Shown: positions 26,771 through 36,312 of the stretch, piece after piece
How positions within the stretch are numbered: the stretch's first letter is position 1
How the letters are laid out: the number at the start of each line of letters is the position of its first letter
Assembly: GCF_005503355.1 (NCBI RefSeq)
Contig: NZ_SCMK01000015.1
Span: forward strand, 54,602 to 118,601
DNA from: Sphingomonas sp. 1F27F7B
GTDB taxonomy: Bacteria > Pseudomonadota > Alphaproteobacteria > Sphingomonadales > Sphingomonadaceae
Reading direction: 5' to 3'
DNA length: 64,000 nucleotides
Made by a program: the position numbers and the translations under genes
The notes under the pieces: generated by a model
What the model saw: the letters and a program-made list of their open reading frames with translations, nothing else
What the model was told of the DNA's origin: nothing
Databases searched by the model: none

Positions 26771-27011
26771 GTCAGCGTGTCGGAACGGTTACGTCTGGCT
26801 GTACCAATAGTGCGGTGCTCATGAAACAACTTTGTTTCCAATGCTTCAGCGATGGCCGGGGCATTTCCCTAGACTCCGCCAGCGCCGCTTCGTTTCTCCA
26901 TGATGGCGAGCCCATGCTCAGCAGGCTGCGCAAGAGCCTTCGGCGCGGTCCGGGAGCGCCGACGCCATTGACATGTGTGTTGCATGTACAGGACAGTCGG
27001 CGCGGATCGTC
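26771..27011. other. Non-coding stretch upstream of the GT39-like gene
   Basis: Together with the transposase remnant, 26253-27011 is the longest gene-free region of the window. This part shows a small hairpin, GAAAC-AACTTT-GTTTC (26823-26838), and no convincing reading frame or promoter. Confidence 0.5.
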
Positions 27012-28556
27012 ATGTGCGGGGGAATCGCGGTGCAGGCAGCCATTCGGGAACCGCTTCGGATCGACTGGCCCCCGCTGGCGGCGGGGCTGATCGTCATTGC
27101 CTTCCATCTCGCATTGGGCGGCCGCTACGATTTGTTCCGCGACGAGCTCTACTTCATCGTCTGCGGGCAGCATCCCGCTTTCGGATATGTCGATCAGCCG
27201 CCCGGCGTGCCGCTGATTGCGGTGTCCCTCTACCAGCTTGGCCTCGGCGCCTGGGGGGTACGGCTCCCGACCGCGCTGGCGGCGGGCGCGCTGGTGTGGC
27301 TGGGGATGCGCTTCGCTCGCCTGCTCGGCGGCGACCGGCTCGCATCGGGGCTGGCCGGGCTCGCATGCGCGATCGCGCCGATGCTGATGGGGCTGGTCGC
27401 CACGCTGAACACATCGGCCTTCGATCCGCTGGCCTGGACCGCGCTCGCCTATCTGCTGGTCAAGGCAGGCCGCGAGGATGACGGGCGCGCGCTGGTTCTG
27501 GCCGGCCTGGTGGCGGGCCTGTCGCTCGAGATCAAATATTCGATGCTGTTCTGGATGCTCGGCCTGACCATCGGCCTGGTGCTGACGCCCGAGCGCCGCC
27601 TGTTGCTGCGGCCCGCATTCTGGATCGGCGTGGCGCTGGCGACGGCAATCGCCCTTCCGTCCTTCCTGTGGCAATATGCCCATGGCTTCCCGTTCCTGGA
27701 GCTGGGCGCGGCCGCCAAGGCGAAGAATGCCGACATCGCGCTCCTGCCGTTCGTCGGCAATCAGCTGTTCGTGATGAATCCGGCCTTCGCGCCGCTCTGG
27801 ATCGCCGGCCTGGTCGCCCCCTTTGTCGCGCGGCCGCTCAGGGACCTGCGCTTCCTGGTGATCGCCGCGGCCGTAGTCTTCGTCATCGTCCGCCTCGGGC
27901 ACGGCAAGGACTATTATCTCGCCCCCCTCTATCCCATGCTGTTCGTGATCGGCGCGACCGCCCTGGCGCCGCTTGCGCGCAGCACCGCGGGCAAGGTGGC
28001 GACTGGAATCGGCGCGGCGGCGGCGGTGGCATTCTCGGCGCTGGCGGCGCCGATGGCCTTGCCGATCCTCTCTCCGCCCGCTCTCGAGGCCTATATCCAG
28101 CGGCTGGGCATCGCCCCCCAGCAGCAGGAGCGCAGCTTCAAGGGCACGGCGCTGCCCCAACTCGTGGCCGATCAACTGGGCTGGCACGATTTCGCGGGAC
28201 AGGTCGAAGCGGCATGGAACCGCATTCCCGTCTCCGAACGCCCGATCACCGCCATCAAGGTCGACAATTATGGCGAGGCCGCCGCCCTCGACCTGTACGG
28301 CAAGGGGCTGCCCGCCGCGCTCAGCGGCCATAACCAATATTTCCTATGGGGGCTGCGCGGGCAGCGGCCGATCAACCTGTTGTCCGTCCAGGAGAAGCTC
28401 GCCGACATGTACCCCTATTGCGACGAGGTTGTACTCCTGGGGACGACCTGGTCGCGCTATGCGATGTCCTATGAGAACGGCAAGGTCATCGCGCTGTGCC
28501 GCGGGCTGAAGCCGGAGCTCTCCAGGCTGTGGCCCCGGCTCAAGAGCTACATGTAG
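27012..28556 (+). CDS. GT39/ArnT-like membrane glycosyltransferase
   Basis: The product has about 514 residues from ATG 27012; GTG 27030 with GGGGGA upstream is also possible. The PMT/ArnT fold is shown by the first periplasmic loop YDLFRDELYFIVCG with its catalytic-type acidic pair, then PAFGYVDQPPGVPLIA, and about ten membrane helices. A soluble C-terminal domain of about 150 residues contains EVVLLGTTWSRYAM. Such enzymes move a sugar from a polyprenyl-phosphate donor to a lipid, protein or glycan on the periplasmic side. It is separated from the EPS operon by the transposase remnant, so membership of that pathway is uncertain. Confidence 0.82.
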   Translation: MCGGIAVQAAIREPLRIDWPPLAAGLIVIAFHLALGGRYDLFRDELYFIVCGQHPAFGYVDQPPGVPLIAVSLYQLGLGAWGVRLPTALAAGALVWLGMRFARLLGGDRLASGLAGLACAIAPMLMGLVATLNTSAFDPLAWTALAYLLVKAGREDDGRALVLAGLVAGLSLEIKYSMLFWMLGLTIGLVLTPERRLLLRPAFWIGVALATAIALPSFLWQYAHGFPFLELGAAAKAKNADIALLPFVGNQLFVMNPAFAPLWIAGLVAPFVARPLRDLRFLVIAAAVVFVIVRLGHGKDYYLAPLYPMLFVIGATALAPLARSTAGKVATGIGAAAAVAFSALAAPMALPILSPPALEAYIQRLGIAPQQQERSFKGTALPQLVADQLGWHDFAGQVEAAWNRIPVSERPITAIKVDNYGEAAALDLYGKGLPAALSGHNQYFLWGLRGQRPINLLSVQEKLADMYPYCDEVVLLGTTWSRYAMSYENGKVIALCRGLKPELSRLWPRLKSYM

Positions 28557-28630
28557 GGCCGCGGCGAAGGGGCATGGAAGGGGCATGGCCGTCCCGATTC
28601 GGATCGCTGTCCGTAATTTGCGCATTTCCC

Positions 28631-28656
28631 GGAACCAAATCCGGGTGCAGAACGTT
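28631..28656 (+). promoter_or_regulatory. EcfG (general stress sigma) promoter
   Basis: GGAAC (28631-28635), a 17-bp spacer and CGTT (28653-28656) match exactly the EcfG consensus of alphaproteobacteria. It lies about 100 bp before the hybrid-kinase start codon, in an otherwise gene-free 200-bp stretch. Confidence 0.7.
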
Positions 28657-28757
28657 GCGCCGGGTGACGCAGTTCGGCGCCGATCCTGGTTGCGATCCCC
28701 GGATGCTGTTGGAATAAGGCGGCAAATGCACGGGTTTGCCTTAGAGAACGGGGTTTG

Positions 28758-31700
28758 ATGGTCCACCGGTCCGGCGCGAAATACGAAATGTCGCTCTATG
28801 GCGCGCTCGCGGCTCTGCTCGCGGCGCCGTTCGTCGCCGATCTCCAGCTGCCGCTCGGCACCTCGGTATGGGTGATCTACCTGCTGCCGATCGTCTTTGC
28901 CTATCTGGCGCCGCGCCCGGTGGTGCCGGCTGCGGTCGCGCTCGTCGCGACGGTGCTGACGATCACCGGCTTCATGCTGGCGCGCAGCGGCGTCGACCCC
29001 AGCATCGCGCGCGTCAACCGCACCCTGGGCGTGTTCACCGCCTGGACGCTGGGCGGCGTCGGCGTGCTGTTCGTCCGCAACCGGCTGGCCGTTCGTCGCG
29101 AGGAATGGCTGCAGGCGGGGCAGGTCGGGCTGGGACAGGCAGTCGCCGGGGACCTGACGATCGAGAGGCTCGGCGCGAACGCGCTGCGTTTTCTCGCCGA
29201 ATATCTGGGCGCGACCGCGGGCGCGATCTTCATCCGCAACGGCGACGGTTTTCTGCGGCGGGCCGGCTATGGCGTGCCGGCCGGCGCCGCGGTGCCCGAG
29301 CGCGTGACGCCGGGCGACGGGCTGATCGGCCAGGCGATCGCCGACGGGCGCAGCTTCACGCTGTCGCCGGTGCCGGACGGCTATCTCTATTTCGGCTCGG
29401 CGCTGGGCCGGGCCAAGCCGGGGCGGCTGCTGATCGCGCCCGCCCGGATCGACGGCCAGGTCAACACGGTGGTGGAGCTTGGCTTCGCCGGCGGCGGCGT
29501 GAAGCCGGCGGAAGCGGAGGAACTGCTCGCACGGATCGCCGAGCAGCTCGGCGTCGCGGTGCGCTCGGCCAAATATCGCGCCCAGCTCCAGGAACTGCTC
29601 GAGGAAACCCAGGCGCAGGCCGAGGAGCTGCAGGCGCAGGGCGAGGAACTGCGATCGAGCAACGAGGAACTGGAGGCCCAGGCCCGCGCACTGCAGGAAT
29701 CGCAGGCGCGGCTGGAAGTGCAGCAGGCCGAGCTGGAGGAAAGCAACGCCCAGCTCGAGGAGCAGGCGCAGACGCTGGAAGCGCAGCGCGACGACCTGGC
29801 GCGTGCGCAGGCTTCGCTTGCCGGCCAGGCGCGCGAGCTGGAACAGGCGAGCCGCTACAAGTCCGAATTCCTCGCGAACATGAGCCATGAGTTGCGCACG
29901 CCGCTCAATTCGCTGCTGATCATGGCGCGGCTGCTCGCCGAGAACCGCGCGGGCAACATGAGCACCGAGCAGGTGCGGCATGCGGAGACGATCGAGACTT
30001 CGGGCAACGACCTGCTCGCGCTGATCAACGACGTGCTCGACATCTCGAAGATCGAGGCGGGCAAGCTCGAGCTGCAGCCGCGCCGTATCCGGATCTCGCC
30101 GATGCTGGAGAAGCTCCGCCAGGGGTTCGCGGCGGCGGCCGAGGCCAAGGGGCTGGAGCTGCGCTGCGAAGTGCTGCCCGGCGCGCCCGGCGACATCGAG
30201 ACCGATCCGCAGCGGCTGGAGCAGGTGCTGCGCAATTTCCTGTCCAATGCAGTGAAGTTCACCGGCAAGGGCGAAGTGACGCTGAGCGCCGGGCGGGCCG
30301 CCGACGGGCGGCTGAGCTTCGCGGTGCGCGACACCGGCGTGGGGATCGCGCCCGAGCAGCAGAAGATCATCTTCGAGGCGTTCCGCCAGGCCGACGGCAC
30401 GATCAGCCGCAAATATGGCGGCACGGGCCTGGGCCTGTCGATCTCGCGCGAGCTGGCGCGCCTGCTGGGCGGCGAGATCCGCCTGGAGAGCAGCGCCGGC
30501 AAGGGCAGCATCTTCACGCTGCTGCTGCCCGAGGCCTATGATCCGGGGCTGGTCGAGGCCGCGCCTCCGCGCGAGGCCCCGCTGCTCGCCGCCGAACCCG
30601 TGCCGCCCGCACCCCGGCGCGCGCCGCTGCGGGCCGAAGTCGCCGACGATCGCGAGCGGCTCAGCGGGGACAGCCGGGTGCTGCTCGTCGTCGAGGATGA
30701 TCCCGCCTTCGCGCGGATCCTCTACGACCTTGCGCACGAGCTGGGGTTCGACTGCCTGATCGCGGGCACCGCCGACGAAGGCGCGCTGATGGCGCGGCAA
30801 TATCTGCCCAATGCCGTGATCCTCGACATCGGGCTGCCCGATCACACCGGCCTGTCGGTGCTCGACCGGATCAAGCGCGACCCGCGCACCCGGCACATCC
30901 CGGTGCACGTCGTCTCGGCCGACGACAACAGCCAGGTAGCGCTCGCCGGCGGGGCGATCGGCTATATGCTCAAGCCCGTGCGGCGCGACCAGCTGGTCGG
31001 CGTGCTCGAAGGGCTGGAAGCGCACATGACGCGCCGCCTGCGTCGGGTGCTGGTGGTGGAGGACGACGCGCAACAGGCGGAGAGCGTGCGGCTGCTGCTC
31101 GCCTCGCGTGACGTCGAGACCGTCGACGCGCACAGCGCCGCGGCGGCGCTGGAGCAACTCGGCAGCGAGACGTTCGACTGCATGGTGCTCGATCTGAACC
31201 TGCCCGACATGCCGGGGCTCGACCTGCTGGAGCGGCTCAGCATGGACGAGAGCGTCGGCTTCCCGCCGGTGATCGTCTATACCGGGCGCGACCTCTCGGC
31301 CGACGAGGAACTGCGGTTGCGGCGCTATTCCAAGTCGATCATCGTCAAGGGCGCGAAGTCGCCCGAGCGGCTGCTCGACGAAGTCACGCTGTTCCTCCAC
31401 CAGGTGGTGTCCGACCTGCCCGAGCAGCAGCAGGCGATCCTCAGCCAGGCGCTGCAGCGCGACGCGGCGCTCGACGGGCGGCACATCCTCGTCGTCGAGG
31501 ACGATATCCGCAACGTCTATGCGCTCACCTCGATCTTCGAGCCGCACGGCGCGAAGGTGCAGATCGCCCGTAACGGGATCGAGGCGCTGGCCGCGCTCGA
31601 CGCGGCGCAGGGCGGGGGCGCCCCGGTCGAGCTGGTGCTGATGGACGTGATGATGCCCGAGATGGACGGGATCGCCGCGACCCGCGAGATTCGCGGCCGG

Positions 31701-31856
31701 CCGGAATGGCGCGGGCTGCCGGTGATCGCGCTCACTGCCAAGGCGATGGCGCGCGACCAGCAGGACTGTATCGCGGCGGGGGCGAACGACTATCTCGCCA
31801 AGCCGCTCGACGTCGACAAGCTGCTCAGCCTCGTCCGGGTGTGGATGCCGCGATGA
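28758..31856 (+). CDS. Hybrid sensor histidine kinase with three receiver domains
   Basis: The 1032-residue protein is built as follows. Membrane helices span about 12-105. A GAF-like domain spans about 125-275 (LRFLAEYLGATAGAIFI). A long Gln/Glu coiled coil spans about 275-365. HisKA follows with NMSHELRTPLNS and the phospho-acceptor His377, then HATPase motifs (NAVKFTGKG, DTGVGI, GGTGLGLSI). Three receiver domains carry Asp690, Asp812 and Asp963. This resembles the large hybrid kinases that sit beside CheR-type genes and act as scaffolds for multi-step phosphorelay. The ATG at 28758 follows an in-frame TTG that is not needed. It is first in a three-gene operon behind the EcfG promoter, with an ATGA overlap to cheR. 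Confidence 0.92.
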   Translation: MVHRSGAKYEMSLYGALAALLAAPFVADLQLPLGTSVWVIYLLPIVFAYLAPRPVVPAAVALVATVLTITGFMLARSGVDPSIARVNRTLGVFTAWTLGGVGVLFVRNRLAVRREEWLQAGQVGLGQAVAGDLTIERLGANALRFLAEYLGATAGAIFIRNGDGFLRRAGYGVPAGAAVPERVTPGDGLIGQAIADGRSFTLSPVPDGYLYFGSALGRAKPGRLLIAPARIDGQVNTVVELGFAGGGVKPAEAEELLARIAEQLGVAVRSAKYRAQLQELLEETQAQAEELQAQGEELRSSNEELEAQARALQESQARLEVQQAELEESNAQLEEQAQTLEAQRDDLARAQASLAGQARELEQASRYKSEFLANMSHELRTPLNSLLIMARLLAENRAGNMSTEQVRHAETIETSGNDLLALINDVLDISKIEAGKLELQPRRIRISPMLEKLRQGFAAAAEAKGLELRCEVLPGAPGDIETDPQRLEQVLRNFLSNAVKFTGKGEVTLSAGRAADGRLSFAVRDTGVGIAPEQQKIIFEAFRQADGTISRKYGGTGLGLSISRELARLLGGEIRLESSAGKGSIFTLLLPEAYDPGLVEAAPPREAPLLAAEPVPPAPRRAPLRAEVADDRERLSGDSRVLLVVEDDPAFARILYDLAHELGFDCLIAGTADEGALMARQYLPNAVILDIGLPDHTGLSVLDRIKRDPRTRHIPVHVVSADDNSQVALAGGAIGYMLKPVRRDQLVGVLEGLEAHMTRRLRRVLVVEDDAQQAESVRLLLASRDVETVDAHSAAAALEQLGSETFDCMVLDLNLPDMPGLDLLERLSMDESVGFPPVIVYTGRDLSADEELRLRRYSKSIIVKGAKSPERLLDEVTLFLHQVVSDLPEQQQAILSQALQRDAALDGRHILVVEDDIRNVYALTSIFEPHGAKVQIARNGIEALAALDAAQGGGAPVELVLMDVMMPEMDGIAATREIRGRPEWRGLPVIALTAKAMARDQQDCIAAGANDYLAKPLDVDKLLSLVRVWMPR

Positions 31857-32719
31857 GTGATGCCGCGGATCCGGTGGACGCGCTGGAGCTCGAGCTGCTG
31901 CTCGACGCGATCTGGCGGCGCTATCACCATGACTTTCGCGGCTATTCCCGCGGCTCGCTGCGCCGGCGGCTGGAGCGAGCGCAGGCGCGCTTCGGCTGTG
32001 ATACCCTGTCGCAGCTGCAGGGGCGGGTGTTGCGCGAACCGGCGCTGTTCGCCGAACTGATGGGCTTCCTCACCATCCAGGTGAGCGAGATGTTCCGCGA
32101 CCCCGCCTATTTCCGCGCGATCCGCGAACAGGTGGTGCCGCATCTGCGCACCTTCCCGTCGCTCAAAGTGTGGATCGCGGGCTGCGCGAACGGCGAGGAA
32201 TTCTATTCGCTCGCCATCCTGTTCCGCGAGGAGGGGCTGGAGGAACGGACGATCTTCTACTGCACCGACATCAGCCCCGCCGCGCTGGAGCGGGCGGAAG
32301 CCGGCGTCTATGCGCTGGACCGTATCGCGCAGTTCACCGAGAACCACCGCGCCGCGGGCGGCAGGGGATCGCTGTCGGACCATTATACGGCGGGCTATGG
32401 CCGCGCCGTGTTCGACAAGAGCCTGCGCGCCCGGGCGGTGTTCGCCGAGCACAATCTCGCGAGCGACCAGGTGTTCGCCGAGGCGCATCTCGTCTCCAGC
32501 CGCAACGTGCTGATCTATTTCGATCGGGCGCTGCAGGACCGTGCGCTCGGCCTGTTCGGGCAGAGCCTGGTGCGCGGCGGTTTCCTGGGGCTTGGCGCGA
32601 AGGAGAATCTGCGCTTCTCCTCGCATGCCGGCGCGTTCGCCGACTTCGTGTCGGAAGAGAAGATATACCGGCGCAACATCCTGCCGATAGCTGCGGGGGT
32701 CGATCATGCCGCAGCCTGA
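31853..32719 (+). CDS. CheR-type protein-glutamate methyltransferase
   Basis: The 288-residue protein has an N-terminal CheR helical domain (LLDAIWRRYHHDFRGYSRGSL, about 16-36) and a SAM domain with WIAGCANGEEFYSLAI (about 104-119), YCTDISP and SSRNVLIYFD. No chemoreceptors, CheW or CheA lie in the window, so it probably belongs to the signalling operon rather than to flagellar chemotaxis. CheR homologues in such operons act on atypical kinases. The first position of the usual GEEPYS motif is altered to GEEFYS. It overlaps both neighbours. Confidence 0.9.
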   Translation: MSDAADPVDALELELLLDAIWRRYHHDFRGYSRGSLRRRLERAQARFGCDTLSQLQGRVLREPALFAELMGFLTIQVSEMFRDPAYFRAIREQVVPHLRTFPSLKVWIAGCANGEEFYSLAILFREEGLEERTIFYCTDISPAALERAEAGVYALDRIAQFTENHRAAGGRGSLSDHYTAGYGRAVFDKSLRARAVFAEHNLASDQVFAEAHLVSSRNVLIYFDRALQDRALGLFGQSLVRGGFLGLGAKENLRFSSHAGAFADFVSEEKIYRRNILPIAAGVDHAAA

Positions 32720-34526
32720 AACCGTGAAGATCCTCGTCGTCGACGATGTCGAGAAGAACCTGATCGCGATGGACGCGCTGCTCCGCCGCGACGGAGTGGA
32801 GATCCTCAAGGCCCCGTCGGGCCCGGCGGCGCTCGAGCTGCTGCTCCGGCACGACGTCGCGCTTGCCCTGCTCGACGTGCAGATGCCCGGGATGGACGGG
32901 TATGAGCTGGCGGAGCTGATGCGCGGGACGGAGCGCACGCGGCGTGTTCCGATCATCTTCGTGACGGCGGTTGCGACTGACGAGCGGCGGCGGTTCCGCG
33001 GCTATGAGGCGGGCGCAGTCGACTATCTGTTCAAACCGGTCGACCCGCAGATCGTGCGCAACAAGGTCGACATCTTCGTCGAGCTCGCGCGCCAGCGGCT
33101 GGAGATCGCCCGCCAGCGCGACCAGCTGGCCGCCGCGCTCGGCCGGATCCAGGCGCATAGCGACAACAGCCCGCTCGCCATCGTCGAATTCGATGCCGAA
33201 CTCCGCGTGATCGGTTGGTCGAACGGTGCCGAGCGGCTGTTCGGCTGGAGCGCGGCGGAAGTGCTGGGCCGGCGCGCCGCGAAGCTCGACTGGCTCGATC
33301 CGGCCAATGGCGAAGCGGTGGAAGCGGTGCTCGGGCAGATGGTGGCGGGGCACGAGTTGCGCCGCGTCGAGACGCTGCGCGCCAACGACAAGGGCGGGGC
33401 ACTGCTCGACTGCGAATGCTATTGCTCGGCGCTGTTCGAAGGCGACCGGCTGGTTTCGGTCAGCGTGCAGATTCTCGACGTGACCGAGCGCAAGCGCGCC
33501 GAGGCAACGCAGCGGCTGCTGATCGGCGAGCTCAACCACCGCGTGAAGAACACGCTCGCCTCGGTCCAGGCGATCGCGACGCAGACGCTGCGCCATTCGG
33601 CCGGCCCTTCCGATTTCGCGCCGACCTTCATCGGCCGTATCCACGCGCTGGCCCGTGCCCATTCGCTGCTCAGCGCCACCACCTGGCAGGGCGCCAGGCT
33701 GCGCGAGCTGATCGAGGGGCAGCTCCAGCTCGGCGCGATCGACTCGCAACGCCTCAGCTTTGCCGGACCGGAGATCGAGCTGTCGCCCGAGCCGGCGCTG
33801 CACCTCGCCCTCGTGCTCCACGAGCTCGGCACCAATGCCAACAAATATGGCGCGCTCTCGAACGAGACCGGACAAGTGCGGCTGGAATGGCGGCTGCGGG
33901 GCGCGTTGCTCGAGCTCGAATGGGCGGAGACCGGTGGCCCGGTGGTCGTGGTGCCGAGCCGGCGCGGTTTCGGTACGGTATTGATCGAGCGCAGCCTCAA
34001 GGCCGAGGGCGGATCGGCGGTCGCGACCTTCGCATCCGAAGGGCTGCGCTGGATCCTGACCATCCCCTATGCCGCCGCCGCCGCCGAGGTGCCCGCGGAT
34101 CGCGTGGTGGGCGCGAGAGGCACCTGGCCCAGAGGCGACGCGGTCGCGGGGGCGTCGATCGCGGGCCGGCGCTTCGCGATCATCGAGGACGAGCCGCTCG
34201 TCGCGCTCGAGCTCGCCACGATCCTCGCCGATGCCGGCGCCGAGGTGATCGGCCCGGCCGCCACGGCCGAGCACGCCAAGGCGATCGTCGAGGACGGACG
34301 GATCGACGGGGCATTGCTCGACGGCAACCTCCAGGGCGCCAGCGTCGAGGCGATCGCGACTGCGCTGTACGCGCGCGGCGTGCCGTTTGCCTTCGTCAGC
34401 GGCTATGGCCGCGATCATCTGCCCGAGGGCTTTGCGGAGGTGCCGGCGATCGGCAAGCCGTTCGACCCCGCCGAGATCGTCGAGGTGGCCGGGGCCCTGC
34501 TGCGCGGCAAGCCCGTTCTCGCCTAG
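32706..34526 (+). CDS. Receiver-PAS-HWE histidine kinase-receiver protein
   Basis: The 606-residue cytoplasmic protein has a receiver with Asp57 (LLDVQMPGMDG) and a short coiled coil. A PAS domain spans about 150-260 (DNSPLAIVEFDAELRVIGWS). An HWE/HisKA_2 kinase carries ELNHRVKNTLASVQA (His278) and HELGTNANKYGALS for ATP binding. The C-terminal receiver has Asp539 (LLDGNLQG). HWE kinases in sphingomonads can feed the PhyR general stress response. Together with the EcfG promoter of the operon this suggests a feedback role, which is inference. The start overlaps the end of cheR by 14 bp. Confidence 0.9.
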   Translation: MPQPETVKILVVDDVEKNLIAMDALLRRDGVEILKAPSGPAALELLLRHDVALALLDVQMPGMDGYELAELMRGTERTRRVPIIFVTAVATDERRRFRGYEAGAVDYLFKPVDPQIVRNKVDIFVELARQRLEIARQRDQLAAALGRIQAHSDNSPLAIVEFDAELRVIGWSNGAERLFGWSAAEVLGRRAAKLDWLDPANGEAVEAVLGQMVAGHELRRVETLRANDKGGALLDCECYCSALFEGDRLVSVSVQILDVTERKRAEATQRLLIGELNHRVKNTLASVQAIATQTLRHSAGPSDFAPTFIGRIHALARAHSLLSATTWQGARLRELIEGQLQLGAIDSQRLSFAGPEIELSPEPALHLALVLHELGTNANKYGALSNETGQVRLEWRLRGALLELEWAETGGPVVVVPSRRGFGTVLIERSLKAEGGSAVATFASEGLRWILTIPYAAAAAEVPADRVVGARGTWPRGDAVAGASIAGRRFAIIEDEPLVALELATILADAGAEVIGPAATAEHAKAIVEDGRIDGALLDGNLQGASVEAIATALYARGVPFAFVSGYGRDHLPEGFAEVPAIGKPFDPAEIVEVAGALLRGKPVLA

Positions 34527-34846
34527 AGGAAGGGCGCGAGCAGCACCATCAGCATGGCGACCGGCACCATGGCGCGCGGCACGGCCGGGCGATAGCTGAG
34601 CCCCAGCAGGACGATCGCGCCGACGAAGGGGATCAGCCCGAACCACAGCACGAGCGCCCGCCCGCCGTCGCGCGCGAAGCAGGCGATGAGGAAAGAGAGC
34701 GCCACCAGTGTCCAGCCAAAGCGGGCCGGGTGCCGGAGCGCGATGTGCTTCGCCTGCGGCCCGAGCAGGGAGGCGGCGTGGCGCGACATGCCGGCGGCGA
34801 GCGCGAACATGCCGAGATAGAGCAGGCCGGTGATCGCCATCGTCAT
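34523..34846 (-). CDS. DUF3325 family membrane protein
   Basis: The 107-residue protein has three hydrophobic segments (for example ITGLLYLGMFALAAGMS near 5-21) and ends near LMVLLAPFL. It is the last gene of the DUF3649-PepSY-DUF3325 set that accompanies TonB-dependent siderophore receptors in proteobacteria. Its start overlaps the PepSY gene by ATGA. Its stop shares the palindrome CTAG with the stop of the HWE-kinase gene on the other strand. Function unknown; probably an iron-uptake accessory. Confidence 0.8.
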   Translation of the reverse strand: MTMAITGLLYLGMFALAAGMSRHAASLLGPQAKHIALRHPARFGWTLVALSFLIACFARDGGRALVLWFGLIPFVGAIVLLGLSYRPAVPRAMVPVAMLMVLLAPFL

Positions 34847-36312
34847 GCCGTGCGCCGCCTGCGCTCGGGGCGCTTCCCCGGGCCGCGCAGCTGCTTCGCG
34901 GCAAGCAGGGCGAGCGCCGCTGCGACTGCCAGCAGCACCCCTGTCATGGTGCTGATCGACGGGCCGATGAGCGCAGCGAGCGCGCAGGCGAGCGCAGTTG
35001 CGCCGGTGAGCAGCGGCCAGGACCGGCGCGGCGGCAGCATGGCGCCGATCGCCAGCGCCGCGGCGGCGGTCCACAATGCCGTCGCGATCTCCAGCTCGGC
35101 GCGGCCGGTCAGGCCGAGCGGCAACAGGCGGTTGGCGAGGAGATAGGCGGCGCAACCCAGCGGCACGCCGGCCAGCACGCCGGCGTTCAGCCGCTCGAGC
35201 ACGCGATTGCCGAGCGAGAGCGGCGCGCGTTCGCGGCGCTTGACGATCCAGAGCACCAGGCCCGTCGCGATCGCCAGCGTCAGCATCGCGCCGCCCAGGA
35301 AATAGAGCCAGCGCGTCGCGATCGACGCGAAACGCGCCATGTGGAGGCCGTAGACGACATTATAGGTCTGGATGGCGCCGCGATTCTCCCGCCAGGCGCG
35401 GAGCGGCCTGCCGGTGGCGCCGTCGAAGCTGATCTCGGCCGGCGTGAAGCCGAGCTGGTCGGCATCCGAGCGGAATATGGTGACGACCGCGGCCTTGTCG
35501 CCCGGGTTGATCACATAGACGCGGCCGATCGTGCCGCCGAGCCGGCGCTGCGCCTCGCGCAGCATCGGGGCGATCGGGGCCAGCGGCGCGGCCAGGTTCG
35601 CCCTGGGGCGCTCGGCCACGCCCGGCGCGAGATCGTGATAGACCGCCGCCAGATCCTTGCCATAGGTGGCGGAGATGGCCCAGGGCATGTTGAGCGAGGC
35701 GAGCGTGACCAGCCCGGTGAACGTGATCATCAGATGGAAGGGCGTGGCCAGCACGCCCAGCGCATTGTGCCCGTCGAGCCAGGAGCGCTGCCCCTTGGCC
35801 GGGCGGAAGGTGAAATAGTCCTTGAAGATGCGGCGATGCGCGATGATCCCGGTGATCAGCGCCACCAGCATCGCCATCGCCGCGATCGAAGCGAGCAGCC
35901 GGCCCCAGGGATAGGGCAGCTCCAGCTCGAAATGGAGGCGGTAGAAGAATTCGCCGCCCAGCGTCTCGCGCGGGGCGGGGGCGCCGCGCACCGGATCGAG
36001 CGCGCGATAGACGAAGGTCCCGTCGCTGTCATAGGCGGCTTCGACCGTGTTCGTCCGGGCGCTCGGCGCGGTGAGGTACCAGCCGGTCGAGCCCCGGGTG
36101 TTCCTTGCCAGCCAGTCGGCCGCGGCCTGCACGGCATCGGCGGGATCGGCGGTGGCGCGGGTCTCGGGGCGCATCCACTGGCCGATCTCGGGCTTGAACA
36201 CGCTGAGCGTGCCGGCGAGGCACATTACGAACAGCACCCAGCCGAGCAGCAGCCCGGTCCAGCCGTGCAGCCAGGCCATGACCTGGCGGGTGCCCTCGCG
36301 GATCGCGCTCAT
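34843..36312 (-). CDS. PepSY-associated transmembrane protein (iron-uptake accessory)
   Basis: The 489-residue inner-membrane protein has a helix near 17-38 (GLLLGWVLFVMCLAGTLSVF) and a first PepSY-like periplasmic domain. Further helices flank RIFKDYFTFRPAKGQRSWLDGHNALGV, and a second PepSY domain includes FTPAEISFDGATGRPL. C-terminal helices and a basic tail complete it. Conserved His in LDGHNALG and LHMARFAS could bind haem, as in PiuB-type proteins thought to reduce ferric siderophores in the periplasm. The true start is MSAIREGTRQV at 36312, overlapping the DUF3649 stop. Confidence 0.88.
   Translation of the reverse strand: MSAIREGTRQVMAWLHGWTGLLLGWVLFVMCLAGTLSVFKPEIGQWMRPETRATADPADAVQAAADWLARNTRGSTGWYLTAPSARTNTVEAAYDSDGTFVYRALDPVRGAPAPRETLGGEFFYRLHFELELPYPWGRLLASIAAMAMLVALITGIIAHRRIFKDYFTFRPAKGQRSWLDGHNALGVLATPFHLMITFTGLVTLASLNMPWAISATYGKDLAAVYHDLAPGVAERPRANLAAPLAPIAPMLREAQRRLGGTIGRVYVINPGDKAAVVTIFRSDADQLGFTPAEISFDGATGRPLRAWRENRGAIQTYNVVYGLHMARFASIATRWLYFLGGAMLTLAIATGLVLWIVKRRERAPLSLGNRVLERLNAGVLAGVPLGCAAYLLANRLLPLGLTGRAELEIATALWTAAAALAIGAMLPPRRSWPLLTGATALACALAALIGPSISTMTGVLLAVAAALALLAAKQLRGPGKRPERRRRTA

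Noticed and set aside
28344..31547. 1067-codon reverse reading frame opposite the hybrid kinase
   Set aside because: It mirrors coding sequence with clear HisKA and receiver motifs and has no recognisable domain of its own.
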